DNA of 64,000 nucleotides from Blasia pusilla. Taxonomy: Eukaryota > Marchantiophyta > Marchantiopsida > Blasiales. Below are positions 11,261 through 22,719 of this stretch, piece after piece (position 1 is the first letter of the stretch; the number at the start of each line of letters is the position of its first letter). Where the stretch lies: the NCBI GenBank assembly GCA_050084515.1, contig CM114273.1, positions 19,406,001 through 19,470,000 on the forward strand, in the 5' to 3' direction. The notes beneath the pieces are model-generated. The model was not told the DNA's origin. It ran no database searches and saw only the letters and a program-made list of their open reading frames with translations. Both the position numbers and the translations under genes were made by a program.

Positions 11261-12170
11261 TCTGTTTATTTCTCGATTCAGGGCTATCAAAATGATCCTA
11301 GATCCATACGTGTGATGCAATTGAATGTATGGCTTTTATTGCGAGGCGGGAGATGTCATGCAGGATTCTTGAATGCCCTTCGTGAAGGTATTTTGGTCGT
11401 TCTATCATTTCTAGAACTGTTGTGCATGTCAGTGTTTAGGTTTTAGGGTTTGCAACTACACTTCCGATTGATATCCTACATGTAGAGTTACGAAAATGGT
11501 TTAGGGAATTGGATTCAATTATTATTTGTTTAAGAGATATAGAGTTCCGATTCTTAGATACTCCTGACAGACCGAGGGCAGCTTCTTCTTTTGGAACTAG
11601 AGTTCCAATTGCTAATTGGGTTGGAATGAGTTTGCATTTATGGAACTGGATCTATAGTTCTAATTCTTATGTAGTCCTTGTAGAGGCTAGCGATGTGATT
11701 GGGAACTATAGATTAGGATAGGGAACTTCGGCTAATTAGAGTGAAGTTGTCACACTTCAATTGTGGTGCTGAGGCCTCCAATGGCCTTAATGAGTTTTAG
11801 TTCTGAATATGTTTTGCAGCTGGCTAGCCGTGCTTTTTGAGGAGTTAGGTCACTGATCTATTTATCTGCTTCGTGCGTAGTGTAAACTTCTCTCCTTTAG
11901 TCCCATCTTACTAAAGTAGATAAATGGTGGAGGGACAAGGAGAAGGAGGAACGACAAAGGCAGCAATACTTGGCCTTTGACGCTTGGGTTTTTTTCCTGC
12001 CAGTGTATTTAATTTCATTAAATGGATTGGCTCAAGCCGTTTGGAAAATGGAAGGCTCGGTTAGTATGTTAAGATCTACACTTGGGAACCACACACATTA
12101 TGATCTGTCATGTTCATTCAAGTATGGACTTGAGGTCCTATCGCAAGCCGTCAGAAGCCTAACCTGTAAT
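11261..12170. other. Transition from the satellite to the coding block
   Basis: The stretch still contains isolated dyads (perfect GGAACTAGAGTTCC at 11,593-11,606; GGAACTGGATCTATAGTTCT at about 11,640) but no tandem structure. Plus-strand open frames of 62-84 codons here show no recognisable domain. Confidence 0.4.
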
Positions 12171-12174
12171 GGTT

Positions 12175-12440
12175 TGAACGTAGTACCCATTCAAATGCTG
12201 GAACGCTCTATTCAGAAGTGGTAACATTTCTAACGTAGTATCCTTTCCGACATAGTAAGGATCCAGAGGTAGTAACCTCTCGGACGTGGTAGCGCCCCAT
12301 CCTTGTAGCCCTCCAGACGTACAAATGCTTCACACATAGTAGCCCTTTAGACTTGGAAACCCTTTAGACTTAGTACCCCTTGAGAAGGTATCACTGCTTT
12401 TGATGTCATGGCGATTCAGACGTAGTACCCCTTCGGCGTT
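12175..12440. repeat. Degenerate minisatellite of GACGTAGTACCCCTTC-like units
   Basis: Roughly nine imperfect copies of a 17-25 base unit containing GTAGTA followed by a CCCTT-like segment lie in tandem, for example AACGTAGTACCCATTC, AACGTAGTATCCTTTC, TTAGTACCCCTTGAG and GACGTAGTACCCCTTC. Copies diverge in spacing and sequence. No coding function was seen. Confidence 0.6.
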
Positions 12441-13180
12441 GTGCTAAGTTGTTTGTATTGTGGACAACGAAGCAATCATGAAGAATCGGTATTGTTCACT
12501 ACTTCGTGTTTCCATTGGTAGAGGTTTGGAGGGAGTCATCCTGCAACTGCCCTACAAATGTATTCTTTTGTAGCCACGCAAGCCACCTACATAGTTTTGG
12601 CGGGGGAATGTAGGCTAGAACTATACTCAATATGAAAGTATGAACCGCGGGGGTAGATTGGAACGTATGTTAGGATAAGGAATCTTGTAACACAATCAGG
12701 CTGCTGTCAAATTTCCTCCTCTTTTGGACAGTGAGTTTGTGACCAAGGTGGACGTCATCCTTGTTAGGTTCAGTGGGGTGTTGGGACGTCATCGTTGTAA
12801 GTTTTAGTATCAATTCCTAGATTCGCGAGAGAAACCGAAGGAGGTTCAGTGATACGTTTCAAAATGAGGAGTTTGGATTGAATCTAGTGGTGTCAGTGGA
12901 CCCCCGGTGTCAAAATCTTTAGCTCATTGAATTCCACCGTAGACCAGAGCAACAAGTACCCAAGGGATCAAGTTCCAAAATTCCTGAGGTTGTGCAGATC
13001 TCCACTTTCCAATTCCCTAAGGTTAGTTCACGTCTACATATGTTCGCACTAAATGGATTTATGATGAGTACTATATTGCTCGATTCTTGTCTATTGTACG
13101 TTAAGAAATGGGGTTTCTCCTGTATTTAACGCGTTGCTTACGAATTCTCGTGTTGCAGTAAAGTTTTTTGGTCTATAATT
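12441..13180. other. Region upstream of the unassigned coding block, possible 5' exon
   Basis: No family was recognised. Near 12,930-13,020 a short coding-like stretch (about CCAGAGCAACAAGTACCC) ends at CCCTAAG followed by GTTAGT, a plausible splice donor, and GTGTTGCAG at about 13,152-13,160 is a plausible acceptor. A 5' exon of the gene that follows is possible but not established. Confidence 0.3.
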
Positions 13181-13618
13181 ATGGTTAAGAAACAGATTCT
13201 TGCCCGGACAAAGCTTCTAAGCAATTTGATCCGAGACCAAAGAGTGCCTTTCAATTTGAACTCTATAAAGCCGATTGTGCGGGCTTATGGGATGAACTTT
13301 AGAATATCGGCTGCGCAAGGGGTGTCCGAAATAAGACTGAATGTCAAACTTACAAGAAAGTAGAGCGCAATTTTGGGTGGAATGCGCTTGATTGAGTGTA
13401 TTATTGTTGCTAGTGACACGTTCTTGGTGTTGCGCCTTTTAGACGCGGATAATGAAGAGAACTATCATGTGGATGTTAATCAATCCGTCATTTACCGAGC
13501 CGAACTAAATTCGGGAGTTCAAACTCTTCCCTCCGATGTCCAAGAGCTAGTGATGAGAGGTCTTGTTTCATCAGAAATTCAGGACGGTTGTACATTTTTT
13601 AGAGAGATGATTTAGGTA
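13181..13618 (+). pseudogene. Uncharacterised protein, N-terminal part of the island gene
   Basis: Two consecutive plus-strand frames, 13,181-13,363 (60 codons) and 13,373-13,615 (80 codons), are separated by one stop and read like a single coding sequence, the second with NVDVNQSVIY-like and LPSDVQELVMRGLV segments. The codons look like real protein, with mixed hydrophobic and charged residues and no low complexity. I do not recognise the family. The reading continues with further stops and frame changes into the next segment, so this is probably the start of a decayed multi-exon gene rather than separate small genes. Confidence 0.4.
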
Positions 13619-13654
13619 GCTATCGGGGTTGCTATCCGCGAGTTTGCGTTACCA

Positions 13655-14475
13655 TTGATGCTACAAGAAGAAAAAAAGGTAGCGCGCATTGGGTTGGGGA
13701 AAAAGACGACAAATACTCACGTGGCAAAGGCTGTTGACTCTGCGTTAGACATTGGATCTATTGTCATAGTCCAGGAAAACGAAGTCCCGAGCTTGATGTG
13801 TGGGCTTATGGATAAATCGTTGAGTGTGCAAAAGCGACACAAGAGAGATTGTGGGAACAGTTCAAGGATCTTTATATTCCGAACTCTACTCTGCAAATCT
13901 TTCGATTAGATGTCAATGATTTGAAACTTGCCCCGCTTGACATCAAAGCGAAGGAGCTTTATCAGGAGGGAGTGAATGCCCTGATGCATAGTCTCTCGGA
14001 GACTAGAAATGTCATAGCGAAAAACACATCTATTGTTGTTCCTTGTACATACGATATTGCAAGAGCATCTAACGAATATTAGAGTGACCATTTACTAATT
14101 GCCCCCTCAGAAGAGGAGATAGTCGATGGGTACCTACGGGATGGTACAAAAATCTACTAGTGGGCAATTGCTGGTCAGCATACAGCAGTTGCCTTCTCTA
14201 AACTTCATGAGGCAACCGGGGATGATTTTTTCCAAAGTCTCTCGTGTATAGTAGTTTGGGGAGAAGATTGTCTTGAAAACCATCTTTGGTATTGCATCCT
14301 CTCCTCACTTCATAATGAAGTGGACGCATATGCCAGCAAAGTGAAGACTCCGATAAGAATGCAGATTGCCACTTTTTGGGCCCACATGAGCAATATCGAG
14401 TTGGCAGCGATCAAAAAAGACCGGGAAGAGGAAGATTGGAGAATTGGTGGGTTTCCTTGCATGGAGGATCGCTAA
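13655..14475 (+). pseudogene. Uncharacterised protein, segment with ParB/DGQHR-like motif
   Basis: The frame starting at 13,849 runs through one stop at about 14,080 and another at 14,158, and ends at a splice-like site near 14,473. Its central part reads NTSIVVPCTYD, then DGTKIY-stop-WAIAGQHTAVAFSKLHEA. The arrangement of a preferred-value loop followed by a small residue, GQH and a helix resembles ParB-type and DGQHR-type nuclease/CTP-binding folds (IVxGxHRxxAxxxL). The match is to a short motif only. A basic-acidic tail (IKKDREEEDW) precedes the end of the exon. If this assignment is wrong the protein is simply unknown; the stops make it inactive either way. Confidence 0.35.
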
Positions 14476-14626
14476 TGCAGTACCATTCGAATCAAAATTT
14501 GAATTTCATATTAGAACTTGAATTTTGATAGAACAGATACTACACATGCCATCTCTGTCTTTAATCAGTCTGAACTGTTATCATCGGTATTCTAATGGAA
14601 CTTAAGTTCCATATTTTCTACAGACC
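14476..14626 (+). other. Probable intron containing a perfect GGAACTTAAGTTCC palindrome
   Basis: Coding-like sequence stops near 14,475 and resumes at 14,627. The gap is T/A-rich, holds the perfect 14-base palindrome GGAACTTAAGTTCC at 14,597-14,610 and ends in TTTTCTACAG, a good splice acceptor. The same dyad type fills the flanking repeat arrays, which ties the intron to them. Confidence 0.45.
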
Positions 14627-16290
14627 ATGACGAAGAGATTGAATGCCCATTTCGGTTCCAGCCACAAGGAGATAAACATCTTCATCTACAATTGCTCTCC
14701 CGCCACATGGAATATGTGGCATGCTGTCATGGTTGCCTACGAGGAAGGTAAACTCATGGCACGAGATGGTCTCGCTTACTCTGAGTATTGGATGAGACAT
14801 AAAACGAGCGTTGAGAAGAGCAGGCTCAAGAAGACCAACTTGAGACTGCTCCAAGGGCTTGACGAGGAGAATGTGATGCGAGTTGCAGAAGAACTCATGA
14901 AATTGAGGGTGTAAATGCGGTTAGCATCTACTCGAAAAAATACGAAATGCACACTTGATGGACCTAAAATCCTACTGCGATAAATTGAAACGCGAAGAAG
15001 TGAATGTAGGCGCCATCTATAAGTTCTTTTTCCCAGAGAGGGAGATGTCTATTGGGAGAAGTTACCAAGATTGCTATGAGAAGCTCATTTTGGATAAAGA
15101 ATTCTACGTCGATGATGCACAGATTCTCCTTCACATTGTGCTTGAGGAGAAGATGTATTTGAAGAAGCATCTCTCCTTTGGCACGCAAGCCAAATTCGGT
15201 GTTCCTTTTGATGAATTTTGTAGAAAATTGCAAGATTTAATTTGATTGTAGAGGGCCAAACGCCCAATGACTAACTTTCTTGTATGTACCCACAAGGAAG
15301 TCATTAGTAGTTTTGATACAACCTCACACGGATTTTTCAGGACTGTTGTAAATTGGGCGCTGGAAGATGATGAGTGGGGTGTAGTTTTTGATATAGTATT
15401 TGTAAATATGGTTAGAACATCAAATGATTATGAGCGGCTTAGTGTAGAAGAATTCGGAGAATATTTTACCAAGGGATGTGATCTCAATTCAAGCGAAAGA
15501 TTATTGGTGTTCTTCGCTGAGATCGAAATACTCGAGAATCTTATAGTTGCTTGCTAGAGAGCCTCCAATCTTTGGTTTAGAGTAATTCCTTGTATAGTGA
15601 GATTTCCAATGAGTGATCCAAAATGACAGAAGATTCAGAGTGGAGGATGTCTCATGGTTGTTATAGCGGTATTTGTCAATGGTTTAGATGAGTCCACTCT
15701 AGATGAACAAATCGCTAATGTAAATAGAGTACTTGGCGGAAAAGTAATTTTCGCGTCCCTCAGCAACACAAGAGCTATGATCAACGAGGAGTATAGATTC
15801 CTTCCGACCCTCAAAGAGAACGAGTTTCAAATGGGTGACCTCGTGGAGATTTTCTCTGGCTTGTCAAAGGTTGGAGCGCGGAAGAATGCCATTGTGGTAA
15901 ATCGAGGTTGTCGCGTACTAGTGGCTCTAGTGGTGAGTTTCTCATTCGGAACCGAATTTTTGATCATAATTACATGCATTCTACTTAAGTTCATATTCAA
16001 AGATATGTACTAACTCCCCGAGCTGGTACCCTTACACATTTCGGGCATCCATTTCCAAGCATTCTCTCCGCAAGTGGATGGGGCAACATTGTCGGACTTC
16101 TGCCTGAAATTTGATCAATTCTTCAAGATCGATGCAAACCGTAGTCTTATAAGGATTACCCCTACAATGAAGTCCGAACCATATCGGAAGGTGGCACCTT
16201 CCGAAGGAAAAAATTAGGTGGATGCCCTAAATTACAAAGGAGCAAAGGACGCGGACATGGAAGAGGAGTTAGAAAATGATGACGAATCAT
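14627..16290 (+). pseudogene. Uncharacterised protein, middle and C-terminal segments of the island gene
   Basis: Frames at 14,627-14,914, 14,955-15,245, 15,267-15,557 and 15,654-15,915 follow one another on the plus strand with only single stops or short frame changes between, so they read as one long coding region of about 430 codons. A donor-like GTGAGT follows at about 15,933. Coding sense resumes near 16,020 and ends in an acidic tail (ADMEEELENDDES) with a stop at about 16,290. No known domain was recognised. Features seen are a Lys/Arg-rich helix in the first part, a mixed alpha/beta middle and the acidic C-terminus. Function is unknown. Confidence 0.4.
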
Positions 16291-16354
16291 AAGTTAGCTC
16301 TGGGATTTTGTGCCTCGAATCATGCCAGATGTTTGTTTCTCTTTGCACTAGTAT

Positions 16355-16905
16355 TTGATTCAAGCAAGGCCCATTACTGATTTTGGTTGGTTTATGGCTC
16401 AGGACGATGGAGTCACGGAGAGGGATGAGGGCGAGGGATCGGCTCACCCGACTTTTAAAAGGGTGACATCGGCTGATGTGTTGAACCCTCAAATTTTGAC
16501 AGGGGAGACTAGTGCTCTAGCAACTCCTGGTTTGGCAAGATATTATGACAGAACTATCCCCACATTGTTGGGAAAAAATATCGTAAGTTCAATTTAAGAA
16601 GCTTGCTATGAAAAAACTTTATGCTTTTGAATGGGACGATGACTGTTTCATATGGAATTCTAATCTAAGTATCTGTTTGCAAAGAAATCATCGTCGATTG
16701 GTGGAAAATCACTTGAACTATCGGCGCTCACACTTGAGGGAGAAAAGGACGACGAAGTGTTGGAGAGCAGATCCAAGCAGTCGCCATCGTCGAAAATACC
16801 AACTGCGGTGAGAAATTTACATGATCCTCTATGATCCTCCTAATGCAACTAAATCATTCCCAATATTAGTTTCAAATTAATATTTTTTTTCTCATTACGT
16901 TGAGT
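16355..16905 (+). other. Coding-like fragments, unassigned
   Basis: An 80-codon plus-strand frame (16,355-16,597) with a charged, low-motif sequence is followed by a 67-codon frame at 16,608-16,811. Neither shows a known family. They sit between the island gene and the tandemly copied exon and may be further exons of the same transcription unit. Confidence 0.25.
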
Positions 16906-17412
16906 GTCCACAAGGAGAAAATGAGAAGGAGGGACTGCGTGGGACAGAAAAGCAGATTCCGACGTCATCGGGCTTTCCTACTCAGATGAGCAACCCAATT
17001 ATTCTTTCCTATTCTGATTTCAGTTTCCCAGCCTCTTCTTGCACTGATGTAGAACTTAAGTTCTCATTATGTCAAGCATTTTGCCACTACAAAAGGAGAA
17101 GAGGAGAGAGAGGGACTGCTTGGGACGGAAAAGCAGACTCCACCGTCGTCCAAATCTCCTTCTGAGGTGAGCAACCCAATTAATCTTTCATATTCTGTTT
17201 TCAGTTTCCCAGCCTCCTCTTGTACTAATGTAGAACTTAAGAAGTTCTCATTATGTCGAAAATTTTGCCACTACACAAGGAGAAGAGGAGAGCGAGGGAC
17301 TGCTTGAGATGGAAAAGCAGACTCCACGGGGAGAAAAGGGGATTGAAGGACTCGAGGGTACAAAAAAGCTCAATGCAATGTTACCGGCTTCTCCGAAGCA
17401 GGTGAGCAACTA
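16905..17412 (+). repeat. Tandemly repeated exon-intron unit, three copies of about 180 bases
   Basis: Three copies of an exon-like segment begin at about 16,916, 17,095 and 17,280. Each contains GGAGGGACTGC(G/T)TGGGA-type sequence and encodes a short EGLLGTEKQTP-like peptide. The second copy ends at CTGAG followed by GTGAGCAAC and the third at AAGCAG followed by GTGAGCAAC, both good splice donors; in the first copy the donor reads ATGAGCAAC. The introns between are near-identical and include a perfect AGAACTTAAGTTCT palindrome at 17,051-17,064. The structure is an internal duplication of one exon with its intron. Confidence 0.7.
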
Positions 17413-17732
17413 AAGTAATGATTAACTCATCTTAATTTCTTATTGTATTTAGCGTCTCCACACTTTGAATTCAGAAAAGAAGACCTCATATTGTGGTTTC
17501 ATGCACGAGTCACTCAATGGAACAGGAAGTAGGTCGACGTCTGAGTGTTCAGAGTTGGTAACTTGCAACTTAGAAAATTAGAAAATACTATCCTCGGGAA
17601 TGACTTAGTCACTGCACTCGAAATATCGGATTTTGACGACTCTAGATACTTGTTTTGATTTCCGCAAAATACCTTTGTCTCCAAACCTTGAGTTTATGTA
17701 GATGTACATCAAATCCATGGCACACTCGTTCA

Positions 17733-19297
17733 TCAATTTATTCCCGTGTTTATTGTGGATAAAACCTTAAGTACTCCAATTTCTCTCTGTTTAAGAGGAA
17801 GAGACCACTTGTGCCAATATGGACTTAGCCAAAGAGCACAATATTGGGGCACCTTGACTGTGCATGCTCCACCAATCAGAGGGGCTAAATCAAGTGAATC
17901 GATAAACTTCCTTGCCAAACTTATCCAGAAACAGTTCATGATGGCTCACATTGTTGCCTAACTCTCGCAAACAAGTACCTATATAAGAATTAGCCTCTAT
18001 GATATTGAGGCCATGCACCCCCTTTGCATGGACTTTTAGATATTTTTTGAAATCTTTCTTGCACTCAACATTTGAAGTGATGTCTTGAATACTATCAGCA
18101 AGATTGTAAGGGGTGAGAATGTATCATAATATATGTAATTTATTGTGGATAAGAGCCCACCGCCTAGAAACAACATGGACCATTTCCATAGCTCTCGAAA
18201 TTATCACAAAAAACCGTGACACCTTCCACCCACACCGGGCCATGGAGTTACAGGAAAAGAACGGATCTCTTCCATTATCTCAAATATGCAACAATAAATA
18301 ATCCACATCATTGGTTTATGACCATCACACTCTCTCAACAAAATAACAGTTGGCAAAGCTGCATTATAGAGTTCTTCACCTTCTATAAAAAAATCATGAT
18401 TGGCCACAATAGTCTCAATCTCTTGTGCCTTCTCTCTTTGCCTCGCATCCCTCCCATTAAAATACTGCCTAAAAGCATTTATGGCAACCATTGCATGGAA
18501 CGCCTTCCTCAATTCTAAGACACGTCCCAACATTATAAAGTTTATTGCAAAGCGTGTGTTTACAAGAAGCAACGATGGTCTCTTCACTAGGTTGGTTTCC
18601 ATGAATTTGGCCATCATCTAAGTTCTTGTCTTCACCAATACTACTATCTCACGAGCTTGTGTAAAAATCCTGTCCATCCAAGGCCATTTACCCCACTGTT
18701 TGTATTCTACATCAAGAGAATGTGATACACATCCATCCCAAAGAACATGAGGAAACTTTGCTTCAATAATTTTCCTTACTACTTGCTCATTGCTAGCGTT
18801 TTCCATCACAAGTTACAATATATTCTTTGGACCTATGCATATGATAGTCTTTTCTATGTGACTTTTCAACCATTCAACCATTTGGGATTCTCCCTACTCT
18901 CTACCAAATTGATCATGACCTTATCTTGTGGACATGAGATTATGATGTTCACGAAAGATTCACTCTTGACATTGGTCCAAGAATCCATGATGATCGTGGC
19001 CCCCAAACGTAAATTATTCAATATTCCATCCACCTTTTGGACACGTAGAGTCATTGTGCCAAAGGCTTCTCTGGGAAATGTGGACCAAGAAAAAAACATG
19101 AAATGGATCCCACGTAGAACAGTATCAACGATAGTTGGAGACTCTAGCCGTTTGGGTGCTTCTCCGGAAATTTTAGCCGTGAAACCTTCAAAGAAAAAGA
19201 AGCATATTAACCCATCCCCAACATATGGAACATCTCCAAACATTACTGGCCCAAGGACCAACATCGACTGGGGGGGCTCTTCCTTGGTAAGACTCAA
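17733..19297 (-). pseudogene. hAT-family transposase remnant (DUF659 and C-terminal dimerisation part)
   Basis: Read downwards on the minus strand, the frame 18,866-19,297 contains GATIIMDSWTNVKSESFVN, the DUF659 start with its catalytic-type Asp. The frame 18,618-18,809 continues with NASNEQVVRKIIEAKFPHV and a CVSHSLD segment; 18,204-18,617 carries the next helices (RPSLLLVNTRFAINF), and 17,733-17,939 the hAT C-terminal dimerisation-like stretch. This order and spacing are those of plant hAT-like transposases. The BED zinc finger and terminal inverted repeats were not found, and the frames are broken by several stops. The opposite strand of this stretch is open by chance. Confidence 0.75.
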
Positions 19298-19479
19298 TCG
19301 GCGTCATCTTTACTATCAAGGGTTTTACACACACTTTGATCATGCTGAAAGAGAGTTGAGATTACTAGCGGGTTGTGGTTCCATAAAGTCAAGCATGGAG
19401 GATAAAAACTCCTTGGAAACCATTAGGGAAATGAGTGTGGAAATTATATCTTTGGATTTTAGCACCTAGGGGAGTTTTA

Positions 19480-20678
19480 GATGATAGTCATTTTCATTCG
19501 TATCTTAATACGAACTTCAGTTCCCATTCATTCCCCTGTGACTACCTTCTATCAATTGTATTATGAAGTGTAAGGGTTTTGCCCTTGCATTCCTTTTGCT
19601 CATGAGAGGTGCAATAGTTAATGTAATGTTACCACTCCGAGAGTTGAGGACTTCCATTTTCATGTTTTGTTTCATTTTCTCCTACAACCTTGCATCGCAT
19701 TTGTATTTGTATCCTTGGATTCTGATGAAAGAAATGTCTGATGAAGACTTGGCCCAGATCTGGTAAAATCAAATTTCTTTTTGAACCGTACGAGGTTCTG
19801 CTTTTTAGCCCTGCTTATCAAAACACTGGCAACTTGAAAAGTATTTGCATCAGACCAGAGTGTGGAGATTTTCTCCAAGCAACTAGTGATTACTTTGCTT
19901 TGGGCCTATGATTCTTATGCATTCTTACATTGGACATGTAAGAATGAAGATAGTTTGGTTAGAATGGAGGTTACAATTCTGGAGCCCTTACAAAAGAGGA
20001 ATCTTCCCCCTTTACTTTGGCTTGTGCAAATGACAGTCCGCGTGGAGATCGAGCGGCTCCATTCAAACTAATGAACTATTTTGATGAGACAACAAGATGT
20101 TAGTTGGATTTGGACAACCAACAATAAATTTTGTTTTTTGACGTGGTTGGAAACGAGAACCACCACGATACAACATTTTGTGAAGGTGCCAAAATGGAAG
20201 GCATCATCGTCAAAAGATAGCTTTCTCATGACAGTGTTGACACACTATGTTGAACTACTAGGGCTCAGCATATTCAACGGCCACTTCTAGACTCCGTGGG
20301 AGTTCATCTGACAGTGCCATTTGCCCTCTTACTGTAGGAAGGTAATGTGAATTTCTACCCACTATGAGCGAGTCTTAACCAATCTTACACCTGTAAATTT
20401 GGGATTGTTCCTAATACTAAAATGTTTTGCACAGCCTAGTGAGTACCAACACTACTATGAACCAAAGGAGCCTGCTGTGAGTCAAAATGTTGGACACCGA
20501 CCTTCACGCAAAAAGGTAAGCATTGGTAGTGTGATAGTTCAATGAATGAATATTTCCTCATGGAACTATAGTTCTAATTCCCTCTTTGAGAGTCTAATAT
20601 CTTGCCTTGGTTGGTGGATAGGTGAAATCCCTTAGGCCTCTTCTTATCCTCGAAATGGACGGAATTATTTTCTGAATT
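19480..20678. other. Unassigned stretch between the hAT remnant and the next coding block
   Basis: Several plus-strand frames of 67-69 codons (19,563, 19,862, 20,081) show no known motif. Dyads recur at 19,512-19,523 (GAACTTCAGTTC) and 20,562-20,575 (GGAACTATAGTTCT). Intron-like sequence with donor AAAAGGTAAG is present at about 20,512-20,521, so spliced exons are likely but not resolved. Confidence 0.35.
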
Positions 20679-21840
20679 ATGGACAGTGTTAGCAAACCAT
20701 ATCCCCTCGGTCTTAGGGGAAACAATGCCTTCATGTCGGGAGATGGACGGGTTGTATTTGTCCTTCCCTACGTCACAATACTAATTGACATGATAGAGAG
20801 AGAATATGATTATGGATTTTGGACCACGATGAATAGGGAAGATGCACTTGAAATGCTTGAGAGGCTAGCAGATTCATGCTATTTGTCTGAATCTTTCGTA
20901 AAAAAGGCCGATTTGTTTTGGTCTGTATAGGGACTCCTCTATTCAAAAGGGGACAAAGGGTCTCTCAAAGAATGTGAAAGATCAGCGATTCTTTTACACT
21001 GTTAGAGAATTTAGAAACTTCTTATGCCCAAAGAATATAGTCCTAGTGGCCATTGGGATCAATTCCCTCCTTTTGAATGATCCAAATAGCGTTATAGCCC
21101 TTCCAAAATTTAATATACTTCCAAGACCCCAAGACGAAAAAAATCATTGCGAGGCCGATACTTTTCTCTCTTACCTTCTCATAATGAAAGAGACTTTCCT
21201 CGATGGGATGAATGTTAGTCATTTTATTAGTACTAGGCGGATTGGTTTTCCAAAGCCACATTCTACTGACGGTAATGGTAAACGTCTTCTCCATGCAATC
21301 CAGGAAAAGCTAAAGGCCTCGATCTTATTCCAGAATGTACCTAGACCGCTAACTCGGACAGTATGTAAAGAATGTCCAAGAGTGGAGATCACAGCATAAT
21401 TCATCTTTGGCAACGTGGATCATAATTTAGTGGAAGCTTCGAGGTCACCATGCAGCATCAATGCCTTCCTTACTGCTAGGTGGTGTTTGGAGTATCCGAC
21501 ACAGAAACAACTCCCGACTGGAGTTCTCGATAGCATCTTGAAGTTGGGGGCTTGCTTGTACGCGAAGTGGGAGAATGGGTCTAGTTTCAAGGCCGTCGTT
21601 GATAAAAGCAGTTTCTTGGACCTAGAGTCCATAGTAGGGTGGAGTCAGAAGGGTGGACTATCATTCGGCGTCTACATCGACACCAACATGAGCTTTGTGG
21701 GTTGTGTCTCCCTCCCTTATATTTATGACGTTTTCCCTTATGGTGCCATGCCAGATAAGAGCATGAACACTGTGTGGAATGAATTGGTGCAGTACAAGGG
21801 AACCGAAAGGTTTTTGTCTATGAGCATCACTTTGTGCTAA
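20679..21840 (+). pseudogene. Uncharacterised protein in the dyad-rich island, three consecutive frames
   Basis: Frames 20,679-20,930 (83 codons), 20,974-21,399 (141 codons) and 21,415-21,840 (141 codons) follow each other with gaps of under 50 bases, each ending in a single stop. The last two share a reading phase and would be one 280-codon segment apart from one stop. The sequence looks like a folded protein (for example LSFGVYIDTNMSFVGCVSLPY) but I recognise no family, signal peptide or membrane segment. Function unknown. Confidence 0.4.
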
Positions 21841-22119
21841 GGGTTGCAGCCAAGTTGATCACCATTGGAACCCTAGGTTCCCGTCTGGATCGAGATTGTA
21901 AGAAGGCATACCAAATATTTTTCGACTCCAAGGCGTCTTCTATGGTGGATAACATATTTGACTATTCCATCAAAGGGAATGATCTCCAACAACCACCGGA
22001 ATAGTGCTTGCTGGTGATCGGGCAAGAAGTTGCCCGTTTTTTCCTTGACGAGTATGGCGTGCACGAACTGAAGCAACATATTTTTTAGCTACATCATCGT
22101 AAAGGCTAAGGATTAGGAT

Positions 22120-22305
22120 GTGGATGTGCGCTGTTTGGACAAGGAGTTCCAAAAGAAGAATTACGATAAGTTCCAAGCTATCTACCAGACCCTAAAGCAA
22201 GCTCTCCAAATTGATTTCACGAGGATTTTTCTGACTCTGAGGGAGGGAAGGTTTAGTTGGAGTGACTTCGTCGATGGACTCAATAAATATATTTATGAGG
22301 TTTAG
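22120..22305 (+). pseudogene. Short unassigned coding fragment
   Basis: A 61-codon plus-strand frame with a helical, Lys-rich sequence (KKNYDKFQAIYQTLKQALQ) ending in a stop. It lies downstream of the previous block in the same orientation and is probably its C-terminal part. No family was recognised. Confidence 0.3.
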
Positions 22306-22719
22306 GAGGAGATTACTGACCTTGCCACGGATAAGACACTCTTGCGATTAAGTAGGAAGAGACCTCACCAAGGGTAATAGGTAGTTGAAATGATACTATA
22401 TTTTGATGGCATAGGGTATATTTGTAAATAGAACGTGAAATGTAGTATATTGAAGTAGATGGATTAAGGAAGTATGTTGCCTAGGTTGAAGCGGCTTGAT
22501 GTCAAAAATATAGCAACGGATGAGACTCTCCTCTGATTAGAAATGTATTGTCTACAGTTGTAAATTCTCTGGTACTAGATATTCGTAGTCATGTACAACG
22601 GGAATTGTAACATATTGCAGAGAATGGAAGCTAAGATTGCGAGAACTGTAACAAATTGCAGAAAGTGGAAGTTAAAGATTGTGAAGCCATGTGATTTTCA
22701 GGGATTTTTTTAATCATCT

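Noticed and set aside
18747-19469. 240-codon plus-strand open frame
   Set aside because: It lies antisense to the hAT transposase frames with DUF659 motifs and shows no motif of its own.
19563-19766. BED zinc finger of the hAT element on the minus strand
   Set aside because: No convincing Cys-x2-Cys and His spacing could be read in any frame.
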